NCBI GenBank assembly: GCA_963556255.1
Contig: OY744608.1
Coordinates: forward strand, 33,565,654-33,629,653
Reading direction: 5' to 3'
Length of the DNA: 64,000 bases
Source of the DNA: Allolobophora icterica
Taxonomy: Eukaryota > Annelida > Clitellata > Crassiclitellata > Lumbricidae
Part shown: positions 35,124 through 47,737 of the stretch, in pieces
How positions within the stretch are numbered: position 1 is the first letter of the stretch
How the letters are laid out: each line of letters begins with the position of its first letter
Translations under genes and position numbers: made by a program
The notes under the pieces: generated by a model
Seen by the model: only the letters and a program-made list of their open reading frames with translations
What the model was told of the DNA's origin: nothing
The model's database searches: none

Positions 35124-36660
35124 GTACGGTTGTTCAGTGTATATAGCATTTGAAAATCCGAGTTTCTTGAGCGCCGAAAAACAAAGTCCTGTGCACAGAC
35201 ACGTAATCGAGGAACGAAATGGTGAGGTCGGTTGGGTCTGGGTCAGTTCGAAAGCAGACGATCAGGCAAACAACTAAGTCGGATTTTTTAGAACATTTAT
35301 ATAACGCCTTTTAAGAATCTCAGGAGTCGTAAGGAATAGGGTTTTGATAATCGTTTTCCAGTGCGTTTCATACTGACGTTCATGCAGGACGACGGACTGA
35401 CATTGAAGACAATAAAAATTAAAGCAATGGTCGTGTGAATCTGCAGCAGTGGCCTATACTCTTAAACAAAGCCGTGGTTTTAGTATTTTCCATTACACCT
35501 ACCTTAACCTGAAAAAATACCAGAATACAGACCCTCACCACAGAATTTAACTCAACAATGACCCCAATTTTCGCGTCAGTGTATTAGGACCAAACCCCAC
35601 ATCCACAATATCGACTAATGCAAGAAGCAGAAGCAGGTAGCATATGGCCTGAGCAGGAAGAAGGCTTTTTAAACTGCAACTAAGTCCATGTGTAATCGTA
35701 GACTCACATTTTCAGATTGCTACTTGAAAACTAGGCGCAGGGAGGCTTCTGCAGCTTATTTACAAGTGCTACCTTCAAGTCAGAGGAATTGTCCAGAGAC
35801 GACGTAGGAGGAGATCCGTGGTGTAAATCGCCTCTTCACGTCAAACCAATAAAATTCGTCCATTGATATCTCAGTCAATTCTTCAACTCTTCCTGCCGGT
35901 CAGACACATTATACGTTTGTTCGAGTTGATTGATCCTCAAGTGCTTCTTCACTCTCACCATTGCACACTTCAATGTTACCAAGGAAGAAATTTAAACGAA
36001 AGAACGATGACGTCAAAAAGTCATCAATTGAACGTCTTTTGATATATCATGTATTTACATATCAAGACGATCTTAGCAAAAAGAATATAAGCAGAAGTCT
36101 GTATATATTATGATATATATATATATGTATATATATATATTGTTTTGGTACCATATCAGTATCGTTCAGCCGAAGTCGATGAGTACAGACGCTCTGGAGC
36201 AGGTGTTCGGATAAGAGCCACTTGATAGGGTAGACAGACAATGCAGAGGCATTGCTCGACGGTAAGGAGAGAAGGAGGCACGAGTAGACAGAAAAGGAGA
36301 CTGCAGACAGAGACGGAGGCTGGGAATGGGCGATACTGATATCTTACCAAATAAAAGATGAGTTTCTGTCTCAGTCCAGTCGAGATCTGGGCTGCTGCTG
36401 CAGATTAGCCATTGTTCTGCTCATCATTCACGGATGAGATGCGGAAAACATATTCCTCCTACTTGCTCTGTTCCCCGTTCGTTTTTATGTCGCAACATCT
36501 TTTCTTTTGCTTTCTTGTTTCACGCCTGGTTTGTGCATTTCTTTTTTCCTTCCTGCCTTCGTCGTTCTTATCTTTCATTCGTCCGTTCGTTCATTCTTTC
36601 TTTCTCTTTCATGGTTTCGATCATACGAACATCTTGCATGCGTTTAATTCCTCTGCAACC
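35124..36660. other. TRPC intron
   Basis: A relic of the TATAGCGCC-tail family is near 35290-35340 (TTTATATAACGCCTTTTAAG). A short (TA)n lies at 36111-36140. No exon is recognised. Confidence 0.5.
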
Positions 36661-36669
36661 TTACAAGTG

Positions 36670-37075
36670 TCGGTCGATGGTCGATGGTCGGTCAATTGGT
36701 CGATGGTCGGTCACTCGGTCGATGGTCGATGGTAGGTCAATTGGTCGATGGTCGGTCACTCGGTCGATGGTCGATGGTCGGTCAATTGGTCGATGGTCGG
36801 TCACTCGGTCGATGGTCGATGGTCGGTCAATTGGTCGATGGTCGGTCACTCGGTCGATGGTCGATGGTCGGTCAGTCGGTCGATGGTCGGTCAGTCGGTC
36901 AGTCAGTGGGTCAGTTGGTCAGTCGGTCGATGGTCGGTCAGTCGGTCACTCGGTCGGTCAGTCGGTCACTCGGTCGGTCGATGGTCGATAGTCGGTCGGT
37001 CGATGGTCGGTCAGTCGGTGGGTCAGTCGATGGTCGATGGTCGGCCAGTCGGTCAGTCGGTCGGTGGTCGGTCAC
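36670..37075. repeat. 45-bp minisatellite built from GGTCGATGGTC units
   Basis: GGTCAATTGGTCGATGGTCG recurs at 36690, 36735, 36780 and 36825, a 45-bp period, then decays into shorter GGTCAGTC and GGTCGATG units. The period is a multiple of three, so several frames stay open across it. Confidence 0.95.
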
Positions 37076-37606
37076 CAAAAGTGCATGAGAAGTACGAGCA
37101 TGGACTCAAATTCTGACCTGTTACACAATGGTTCCCCGGTCACAGATTTATTGAACACAGGGTGAGAATTGTCGGGGGTTGGTGGGTTCAAGCACCTAGT
37201 CTTTCTTAGGACCCCACAGTTAAATCTTCATTGCACACCCCAGGTGGTCGTTTCCAACCCCTCAGTCGTGCTAGTGTGATTTATCATTATTTGACTCTGA
37301 GTCTCTGACAAAGAGAAGAAATTTTCATGCTATATCATATAGACCTATGCATTTTTTTTTCTCGGCAAAGGAATTGATTGTGATTCGAGTCTGACTTACA
37401 AAACTGGTAGCGCTGAAATCAGATGCTTTCAAATTTCGTTGACATCAGTTTGCAAAATATGGATGAAATGTTCAATTCCCCCAGTCTGTTTCTACAATTC
37501 CTACACTGATTAAACACGCTAATGCACCAGTGGTATTCATATGCGTCTGTGCTTGACTGGATAACGGCGAAGAGCAGTATGTGAATAGAATCTTTTTGTG
37601 ATTTAG
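37076..37606. other. TRPC intron, 3' part
   Basis: No feature beyond the acceptor region of the next exon. Confidence 0.5.
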
Positions 37607-38162
37607 GTTTCGTGTGGTCTGAGTGCAAGCAGTTGTGGGATGAAGGACTGAAGGCGTACGTCCGGCAGTGGTGGAACTGGTTGGACTTCATCATGCTTTC
37701 CCTCTACCTCTGCACCATCGCCCTTCGCCTCGTCGCCTACGTTCACTCACAGTATCCCTCCCAGTATGGCGCCAGCACGATGCCCCGCACCCAGTGGCCC
37801 GAGGCCGACCCAACCCTCGTCTCGGAGGGGGTCTTCGCCATCGCCAACGTCTTCAGCTTCGCCCGCATCATCTATCTGTTCCAGGCGAACCCTCAGCTCG
37901 GTCCACTCCAGATCTCTCTCGGTTGCATGCTCATCGACATCGGAAAGTTCTTCTTCATCTTCTTTCTTGTCATTACGTCATTCGCGTGCGGACTCAACCA
38001 GCTGTACTATTTTTACTCGTCGTCGTCAGGGGTCGCACCGTCTGTTTCCGCGGCAACCGTTTCTACGTCACTCGACGCCAACGATACGACGATTCCGACC
38101 ACCAGGGCTCAGACTGCTCCCCTGATCAACGATGGGGAACCATTCGAGAATGCATTCGACCC
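37607..38162 (+). CDS. TRPC channel, S2 to S5 and outer-loop exon
   Basis: Acceptor GTGATTTAG, donor GACCC|GTGAGT; residues 450-635, entering with two bases and exiting with two. Seen in order: FVWSECKQLWDEGL (S2 end), WWNWLDFIMLSLYL (S3), ADPTLVSEGVFAIANVFSF (S4), ANPQLGPLQISLG (S4-S5 linker, strongly TRPC) and KFFFIFFLVITSFACGLNQL (S5). After S5 comes a long Ser/Thr-rich outer loop with an NDT glycosylation sequon and no cysteines, so the loop disulphide known from TRPC4/5 is lacking. The last two bases (CC) are completed to Pro by either alternative pore exon. Confidence 0.97.
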
Positions 38163-39485
38163 GTGAGTCTATGCACTGTTCATTTACCTATATCAGACAG
38201 TTGATTGATCTGTCGGTAAGTCAGTCAGTCAGTCAATCAATCAGAAAAGTAAGTAGGTGAGTCAGTCAGTCAGTCGTTAAGTCATCCGGTGGTCAGTAAG
38301 TCAACTACTCATCGCTGTGCCATGTTCAATATGGCTGCCCAGTGGTATCGTCTGTATTTGCTACGTAATGTAGATATTCTTACGATCACAGCCTGTGAAG
38401 TACGGAAATCTTTTACCTCGGTTTCATTCGTAGTTTATATAAATTGGAAATATGCAACTTCGCCTAACATCAAATACACAAATTTATATTCATGACGACA
38501 TGCAAATTATTAGGCCAAATAGATTGGTTTACAACTGGGTCAGCTCCGCCTCCTTCTCAGCTTAAGAGACGGAACACATGCATTAACTATTCATACATGT
38601 ACGTTCCTGTTGTGTACGTTGCTATGGTGATAGAACTTGTTAAAGGTTGTTCATTCGATTGCTCTTTTGTGAACGGTTTAATTATCTTCAATGCAATATA
38701 CTATGCCTACCCCGCTTGCAATGCCCTACTTAGTAACTTCCGTAGGCCTATTCGCAGCACATATATAGGCTAGTAGGCCCTACTCTCAATTCGGTGCTGA
38801 GTCATTGCGTTTGGGCAGTAATCGATCATCACGACCATTTTTCTTATAAATTACTATAGTCACCAGCATTTCTACATAGTACAGTATAGGCCCTATAGCC
38901 TGCAGTGCAGATTCTCGTTAACATGTTTTGTGGTCAATCGAGATTTCTCGCTGAGCGCACAACAGGCTGGACATATTACTCAAGTGTATCGCGCGTTGCT
39001 GAAAAAAATCAATGACCAGACACGGAGGAGGTGAGAAGCAGCGAGAGTATTTGGCAGCGAGAGTATTTGACAGGGAGAGTATTTGGCAGCGGAGTCTCGA
39101 CTCGGCTTAAGCCGTCACTTGTTATGAGACGCCAACCATCTGCGAGGCTCAGCGAGAATTATAAGCTCCGCCCCTTACGAACGCTGATTGGCACTTGGTC
39201 GCCATGGAGACTGAGCCGGCATTGTATTTCCAGGGCGCTCGGTTATTGGAAATATATTTTCCGGTGAAATTTGTGAGCAGCGGCAACGAACGCGTAGTCA
39301 TAACCTTGTCTGGTAGGCCATCTGTCGACGGAAGGACGAACAATTGGACAATGACGACTGATGGTGGCTAATGGGCTGAACGACAGAACCGGATGTTCAT
39401 CGTATTCTCTGAATGGCTGACGGTCGCCTCCTCATTCAATCAGCTTAGCATTTGATCAGTGGACTAGACATCGAATAATGAGATG
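38163..39485. other. TRPC intron, no recognised feature
   Basis: A GTCAGTCAGTCA patch lies at 38219-38275. No exon could be supported, although open frames occur at 38289-38773 and 39031-39267. Confidence 0.5.
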
Positions 39486-39499
39486 ATCGATCGCCGAAA

Positions 39500-40292
39500 G
39501 GATAGATAGATGGATGGGTGGATGGATGGGTGGATGGATGGATGGATGGATGGATAGATGGGTGGATGGATGGGTGGATGAATGGATGGATATATAGATG
39601 GATGGATGGATGGATGGATGGATGGATGGATGGATGGATGGATGGATGGGATAGATGGACGGATAGATAGATGGGTGGAAGGTGGATGGGTGGGTGGGTG
39701 GGTGGATGGATGGATGGATGTATGGATGGGTGGAGGGATGGATGGATGGATGGATAGATGGATGAGTGGGTGGATGAATGGATGGATATATAGATGGATG
39801 GATGGATGGATGGATGGATGGATGTATGGATGGATGGATGGATGGATGGATGGATGGATGGATGGATGGATGGATGGATGGATGGATGGATGGATGGATG
39901 GATGGATGGATGGATGGATGGATGGATGGATGGATGGATGGATGGATGGATGGATGGATGGGAGGTTGGAGAGATTGATGGGTGGATGGATGGATGGATG
40001 GATGGATAGATGGATGGTTGGGTGGATGGGTGGATGGATGGATGGATGGATGGATAGATGGATGGTTGGGTGGATGGGTGGATGGATGGATGGATGGATG
40101 GATAGATGGATGGTTGGGTGGATGGGTGGATGGATGGATGGATGGATGGATAGATGGATGGTTGGGTGGATGGGTGGATGGATGGATGGATGGATGGATA
40201 GATGGATGGTTGGGTGGATGGGTGGAGGGATGGATGGATGGATGGATAGATGGATGGTTGGGTGGATGGGTGGAGGGATGGATGGATGGTTC
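39500..40292. repeat. GGAT tetranucleotide array with a 62-bp higher-order repeat
   Basis: Nearly 800 bp of (GGAT)n. From about 39975 a longer unit containing AGATGGATGGTTGGGTGGAT recurs every 62 bp, at least five times. Frames read HPSIHPSI or MDGWMDGW; they are not genes. Confidence 0.98.
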
Positions 40293-41046
40293 CATCGGTC
40301 AATCGATGAATTATTCCATGACTCAATGGAAGGTTCGACCGATTAGTAGATGCATCGGTGGAGTCATTGATAAATTTATTGATGAATAATTGATTGAAGG
40401 ATGTTGCGGACATATGGATTGAAAAGAAACACAAAATTCGGATGAACCAGATATATTAGTCGCGATACGATGAAGGAACGAATGACAAAACCCCAAGAAA
40501 GAAACTTCAACTTCCAGAAAGAATAAAACATTGAAAACATTAGTAATTTATAGGATGAATAGTCTGAAGTCGGTAGATTTGTAAACGAGATGAAAGAATT
40601 GCAATACAAACAGTGAGAACTAGATTGGTGATGAGCGGCTGCCTTTTTAACGTTTAATCCTCTACCACGGTACATCCATACGTTTTTATGGTTGATATAT
40701 ATTAACAAATATGTACATATATGTATGTATTAACCATGTATATACATATATACAGAGAGATGACTGACTGGTTGCCCGTTTGCTTGTGATGAGTCGTCAT
40801 CGATCCATCTTAATTGATTGTGTCGTTTCCACGGTGGTCCCACTGACACGAGGTCTTTCCGTTCCCTCTTTCCTTTCGCTCTGCTCCTCTGACCAGCATT
40901 TCCTCTTCATCTCCTTCCTCTCTCCTCCGCCGGTGACCTGTTGACCTTTCCTGGAAGCGAGGCTGCGGGGCACTTCCGGTCTCCCGACGGATTAATTACA
41001 AGTCGCTGACACATAATGGACGACAGACAGACAGACAGCAGAGAAG

Positions 41047-41570
41047 AGACATACAGAACGATACAGAACGATACAGACCGATACAGAACGATGCAGAACG
41101 ATACAGAACGATACAGACCGATACAGAACGATACAGACCTATACAGAACGATACAGACCGATACAGAACGATACAGAACGATACAGACCGATACAGAACG
41201 ATACAGAACGATACAGACCGATACAGAACGATACAGAACGATACAGACCGATACAGAACGATACAGAACGATACAGACCGATACAGAACGATACAGAACG
41301 ATACAGAACGATACAGACCGATACAGACCGATACAGAACGATACAGAACGATACAGAACGATACAGAACGATACAGAACGATACAGACCGATACAGAACG
41401 ATACAGAACGATACAGACCGATACAGAACGATACAGACCGATACAGAACGATACAGACCGATACAGAACGATACAGAACGATACAGACCGATACAGAACG
41501 ATACAGAACGATACAGAACGATACAGACCGATACAGAACGATACAGAACGATACAGAACGTTACAGAAAA
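41047..41570. repeat. 10-bp tandem repeat with two unit types
   Basis: About 52 decamers alternate between ATACAGAACG and ATACAGACCG, differing at one base, in an irregular order. One unit has GCAGAACG and one ends ACCT. All six frames stay largely open (DTERYRTIQ on plus, VLYRSVSFCI on minus), but these are repeat translations. Confidence 0.98.
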
Positions 41571-44055
41571 AATTGAGACAGAATGGGCGAGACAAAGGAA
41601 GGCATGAAAACAGACACCTGCAGAAATATAAAGATGGAAACTACATAATTTAAAGAGAGAGAAATGACAGGCAAAAGGAAGGTTGAGAAAGAGACATACG
41701 TCAGCATAATGGATGAGAGATGGAAGGCAAGGACGAAGACAACAAAAAACATGCAGGAAGTAGCTGAGACAGAATGGGCGACAGGAAAGGGAAGCAGAGA
41801 AGGAGGAGGCGGACATCGTGGAGACACAGACAGAAGCTGAGACAGAAATACAAAGAGAGATACGCGGGGAAAATAATAGATGCAGCCAGGAAGGTAGCGA
41901 GTAGGCAAGCGAAAGGGTAGAGAAGATGTGAGTCGACGCTAAAGTGATATGCTTTGTAATTGAAATCGTGGCAATTTATCCGTTCATTGATTGGCATCGT
42001 TGCTTGGGAAGGAAGAATAGTCCTGCAGTGCGTCTGCGATATCCGATAACTACTGAGAATTTATATCAACAGGCGATAACAGATCATGTCAGATGTGATC
42101 CATTGCTTTCAAACACAATGCATTCTCCTACAGTGGCTCCATCTATCCACGACGTACATGGCCTTCACCCTGAACGGTGTAGCGCAATATCCAGAGGCAC
42201 TGCAAATTTTTTGTTGAATTCTTTCCTACTGTGTCTACATTGACAGAATTTCATGCTATATAGGTCTATCTTGAAGGTAGGTAGGCATCTCAGAAAACGG
42301 TTCTTATTGAAGGCAACACTGGCGGCGAGAATCGTCTGTAACCATCGTCTACTAGTAACTTAGAATTCAAATTCTGACACTCAAATTCGTCATCTGTGCG
42401 AATCTCAATCGGCTACGAATTAACTTTCTTCGAACCGGAGGCCTAACTTTACAGCAGCGGCATCTATTTGTAAACCATTGATGTTAGTCTTACACTAATG
42501 ACGCCCTACTGACTGATTGAATGAATGATAACCAGACTGACTTACTGACTGACAGACTTTCTGACTGACTTACTGATCGACTTACTAAATATAAATCTAC
42601 TAGATTTACACTACAATACAGTCGGATTAATGAATATCTGAAGATGCAAAAACATCTGTTTGTCTGAATAGCAGTTAATTCAGGAGGTGGAGCTGACCCA
42701 GAAAGACCCAATCAGCCGCACCGAGAAATAATTTGTTAATTTGACCTACTAAGCGAACTAATTCATGTCGGTTTATTTTCACTGCTTCTTTTAGATTATA
42801 TAACTAGAACAGAAATTTTGTAATATGTAAATTTAAGGTTTCATTAAGCGACCATCAAAGGCTGATCAACATGAATCTACAGAGTAAAAAGCTTCTGTTT
42901 TTGGTTTCACTACAGCGACTACCGACTAAAATAGGCCTAGTGTTAGCATTTATCAGTGATATTTCTCTGGAAAGTATACTAGTGCCATTCATAATGCAGG
43001 GCAATGGACAAAAACTTGAATGTCAACGGTTACAATGTTCCCCGTAATAACTTATGAATGCTCTTCGCGGTCAGCAAACTGAATATGTTTCTCTCTGTTG
43101 AAATGCAACATTGACTCGCTTGATCGCTGAGAGAGACTTGTATCTGTAGAGAATGAAAGGAAGGGTAAGGAAGTTTTCGCAATCTGGTCACGGTTTCTAG
43201 AAGCTGTTGATCAAAGATAAGCCCGTTCCTTCAAACAATATTGACCGCAATCATTTATAAGATTAACTTAACTTTCAAAAAATTAAGGCTGTCCTGCATT
43301 ATTGCTCAGAAGAATAATTGTACTTGACTAGATTTTGAACTCCAACCTGTTTTGCTCGTTTCAACCTCTCCGGATTTGCTTATGTATTGTTCCGTTATTG
43401 TTGTTGATAATGATTGTATAGGATAGTAGTAGTACATTCAGTTTAACGACACTGTGCGATAACAAAGATCATCAGCCTCTTCCTCCTCCTTTATCCAGTC
43501 TTGGGACTGGCACTGCGAAAGTACGAGCAGTGTCTAGGCTGTTTATTGATGTAAATGTAGTTCTTTTCGAAAATCAAATACTACCCGGTACCTAAGGTTC
43601 GAGAGGTAAGTATATATAGGCCTAAGTCTAGGAAATTGCAACTACGCTTCCCAATAGATTGCACATCTAAAAGTAAGACAGGGTAAGGTCGTAATCGTCA
43701 TCTATAGATTTTTGCAGCGTCCAAAAAGTTAAGTGGCGGGAATCAGGTTACACATAGGCGAATAGTCAAAACAAACTCAATAGGCAGGTAATGTCAAATC
43801 GGTTCCAGGTAAAGAAAGATCTACTAGGCAGGTAGACAGCAGCGGTGGATGGTGTTTAGAATTAGAACAGCGAGGTAGGTAAGGGACGAGGAGGAATAGG
43901 GTAGGATTTGTGGAAAGGGAATGTTCTCAGTTTTGAGTGAAAGACCTGCGTAGATATATTATAGCAAGAAGTGCAGTCGTTTTGGTGGTCACGTGACAGA
44001 CGTGAGCAGCTCCAGTTGACAGAGCATGTTTGTTTTGCTCTGTGTATGTACGCAG
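41571..44055. other. TRPC intron upstream of the first pore exon
   Basis: No exon or bounded repeat could be supported. An open frame at 41561-41997 minus is compositionally similar to the neighbouring repeats. Short GACTGACTTACT repeats lie near 42535-42590. Confidence 0.5.
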
Positions 44056-44251
44056 TCTCTTCAAAAGCTATGTGACCCTGTTCTGGTCTCTCTTCGGGCT
44101 TACCCAGCTGAGCACGGTGAGAGAGGGAGACATGCAAGCCTTTACGAAGGTCATCGGTGAATACCTTCTCATGGTCTACCACGCCATGGCCGTCATCGTA
44201 CTGATTAACATGCTCATCGCCATGATGTCTAATTCGTTTCAGGAAATCGAG
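44056..44251 (+). CDS. TRPC channel, pore/S6 exon A (first of two alternatives)
   Basis: Acceptor GTACGCAG, donor ATCGAG|GTAACG. It enters with one base, completing the Pro codon of the preceding exon, and exits in phase 0: 65 codons, residues 636-700. It encodes the pore helix and filter YVTLFWSLFGLTQLSTV, holding the LFW motif shared by TRPC channels, and S6 ending VIVLINMLIAMMSNSFQEIE, which joins to DHADREWKF of the next exon as in other TRPCs. Codon use is GC3-rich, like the flanking exons. Residues before S6 read MQAFTKVIG, where TRPC4/5 have HEFTEFVG (recalled), so the glutamate known in TRPC5 as E598 is Lys here. Confidence 0.96.
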
Positions 44252-44602
44252 GTAACGACAGAGTAAATTGTTAGCCCGGACCCCTTTGTTATTGTCGTTC
44301 GTCATGTGGCTTTTTTCACAGCCTCTCGTTTCTCTCACAGCATGTGCCAATGCGTCTTGAAAAGAATTTTTTTTCATTATTAATCGCTCGGTTAGAGTTT
44401 TGACAGAATTATCAGCATTGTTGGTTTATTTCGTAAAACGACTGAAACGAAGTCAGAAATTGATGCGACTTCAACTAAATTCCGTTTGCAACAGAACAAG
44501 CCGTTTTCTCATCGTTTTACCGGTAAATTTTCTTTTAAAAGATTGAGTTTGCATTGCATGAAGCCAGTTTAAAAAAATACGGGACACATACACACAACAC
44601 CT

Positions 44603-44817
<215 letters not shown>

Positions 44818-45414
44818 TGACAGTTAATATTCTAGTTTAACTGGTATTGGGCCAGCTTTATCTTGGACACAAATTAAGATAATGAAAACTATGTACTCTC
44901 ATATTGTAAGGGGAAATAACTACTTCGTCTGCGATAGCTTCGCTACCTCTTTGTCGTAAATTTATTAGACCCAAATAAAATAGAAAAACTACGAAACAGT
45001 TTTCGAAAATTTCCGCAAATTAACAGGAAACGTTTGACATTGATTTTTCTTGGCCGTCGAAAATAAGCCAACAAACAGAGTCTGATATCTAATTTCTTCA
45101 AAGCACGAATTGACTGCAACGGTTTTCCAAAGCCTTCGAATTACGCCACTGAATAGAGCGCAAGTCAGTGCAAATATAGACCCACGTACGTACGTCTCCC
45201 AATCGATCACAGCCGACGTCCTTTCAGAGTCCCAGCGCTGTCTCGATTTCCTGAAAAACAAGATTCATTCGCACGCAAACAGAAATTCAATTGAATTTTA
45301 TGCAGAACAAATTCAACGTGGTCTTTCCTCCTGCATCGCTGGAAGGACTGCGTACGTAGGACATCGGGGCGCAACATAAATTTCATTTAAACTGCGTTGC
45401 GTTCCTGTTTTCAG

Positions 45415-45604
45415 ATTAGACACATCCTTTGTAACGCTCTTTTGGACGCTGTTCGGCCTAATATCCCTCCTTGTGCTCGAGGTTAAACTGCGTTATATCG
45501 AAGGCTTTGGAAAGCTGCTTTTCGGGCTGTACAATGTGGCCGCCAGAATACTTTTTCTCAACATGCTCATAGCTATGATGTCCAAGTCATTCAACGTGAC
45601 TGTG
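45415..45604 (+). CDS. TRPC channel, pore/S6 exon B (second of two alternatives)
   Basis: Acceptor CTGTTTTCAG, donor GACTGTG|GTAAGA. It enters with one base (again completing Pro) and exits in phase 0: 63 codons. It encodes SFVTLFWTLFGLISLLV (same LFW pore helix, filter closer to TRPC4/5), RYIEGFGKLLFGLYNV and S6 ILFLNMLIAMMSKSF. There is no stop or frameshift and both splice sites are intact, although it has diverged widely from exon A and uses more AT-rich codons. Oddities are an Arg early in S6 (YNVAARILF) and an NVTV end in place of QEIE before the TRP helix. It keeps Glu at the position where exon A has Lys. Phases forbid including it together with exon A. Confidence 0.93.
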
Positions 45605-46314
45605 GTAAGAGGACGCGTTTCTTTTGTCTCTTCTCTTTGTAGTTCAATATTGCACTTACTTACTTACTTAGTTTAGGCTGCGTTTTGTTATATGTTTCTC
45701 TGGTTTCACACACGTTGCTATGCATTTCACAAAAGCTACTCTTAACTGACACACAAAACAGCAACTGCGTTAACATGATGTGTCTTAATTAATGAAGTAA
45801 GCTCCGACTTTGAAAGTTTTAATATAATTTAATTTTAATTTAATGAAAATTGTTTAATCTTGTTCATTTAAGCAGATGAGATAATATATTATTTCGCAGC
45901 ATGCATCCAATTTGCTTGCGTCACTGGTTGTCGTCCTCTGTTGCCTGTTTCGTTCAATGTAGGCCCCTATGTCTGTCTATCTGTGTGTCTGCCTGCCTAT
46001 CTGTTTGTCTGTCTGTCTGTCAGATGGCGATACATAGGCAGAGATGCCTTTGCCTGCACATCTCTGTCTATGTATCTACTAACTGTTAAGTGTTTTCCTA
46101 ATTTTGCTTTTAGTCCTTCTAAGACAGACAAACTGAGGCGTATAATTTTCTGTTCTTGTCGTCCTGTGTCCTGCAGTGCAAATCGATTCTCTGCATCTAT
46201 CTCGCATTTATACAGAGCTACAGTTAGGAAATGTCTTAAATCCATCGTCTGTCTGGCTTGCATTCAACACTTCTTTGTCCTGTATATATTATACATATAC
46301 CTGTATGAGAAATA
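45605..46314. other. TRPC intron after pore exon B
   Basis: Short TTACT and TCTG repeats only; no exon recognised. Confidence 0.5.
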
Positions 46315-46535
<221 letters not shown>

Positions 46536-47200
46536 GCCGAGAGTCCCTGAGGCGGATTTATGTTTCTGACATGCTTGAGATCCATCCTGGCATAGATTCA
46601 AATCCTATTTTGTCGGAGATTTCCGAAAGCAAGAAATGACATTGAAGAGATCAGATTTGCAACTCAGTTGAGCGTAATTCCTTAATATTATTTCCTCTCC
46701 AGAGAAAAAGTGCTTTCTGCTGCTGACAAGACACTAAATCATAGTTCGACGTTCATAGTGGGATCGGTGGTGTGATTACTGTTACGTAGGATTACATAGG
46801 ATTGCATAGGATGGGAAAGAATTTCACGGGTTATAACAGTAGGTGGGATTGGATGGAAGGGGATGGCATACTGCTGATAAGATTCAAAAGGACGATGTAA
46901 CACGAAAACACTTTAGTTTGAACCTGGTAGCCTAAAATAAGGTAGCCTATTGTAAGCGACTTGATTCTCACGCCCACGATATTCCTGTTAGACTTTATAA
47001 CGACTGCATATAGGCTATATTCTTTGTTCGATAGAGGGCTACAGGTCTATGACTCTAGGTTCTATGGCTAGTTGGCTACTCTATGTTTTCTTTCCGTTAC
47101 GACGTCCGAGTGAAGTTCTAAGGACTGATTATGTTTGACTGAGTAAACGAACCTTTTACTATAAAATAAAACGTTTAATCTATCAATTCCGCCCAAGGTG
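46536..47200. other. TRPC intron, no recognised feature
   Basis: GATTACATAGGATTGCATAGGA short repeats near 46788-46812. Nothing else. Confidence 0.5.
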
Positions 47201-47305
<105 letters not shown>

Positions 47306-47737
47306 TTCAAATTTATTTAGCGTCCTATCGATCATACATAGCTACAATTCCAACTTATTTATAACCAAGACAACTTGATTCCACCGTCAAAAACTTCAAA
47401 AGCCAACTCATCTCGTGTTCATGTGCAAGCAAAGGGATCGATTGTCGCGTGGACGGAGATCAATGACTATTGATTTAGCGTTGAATTGTCCGTTTGTCCC
47501 ATGTTCTTTACGAACATAGCTGATGGGATGTCGGCCATTTAGCGGCAAAATCGATATGTCTAACGACGACGTGAATGTACCGTAAAAGCCTCGGCCCAGT
47601 TTTCATTAGTACTGTAAAAAGAAATCCTTTGCTTGCGTTGAACGGAGTTGTACGTGTGCTTTTCTTGATAGCGTCATGGCCTTGAGGCAGTTAACCAACT
47701 GTCCTTAATTAGTCATGCAGGCTCATGCTCCAAGTAT

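Noticed and set aside
39445..40434. 329-codon frame reading HPSIHPSI on the minus strand and MDGW on the plus strand
   Set aside because: Produced by (GGAT)n; all frames stay open because the unit lacks stop codons.
41016..41816. Repeated peptide frames (DTERYRTIQ; VLYRSVSFCI) that look like a repeat protein
   Set aside because: They come from a 10-bp repeat whose 30-bp frame cycle has no stop; no start context, signal or homologous family.
45110..45379. A third alternative exon just upstream of pore exon B
   Set aside because: The 89-codon frame shows no TRPC motif and no suitable splice sites in phase.
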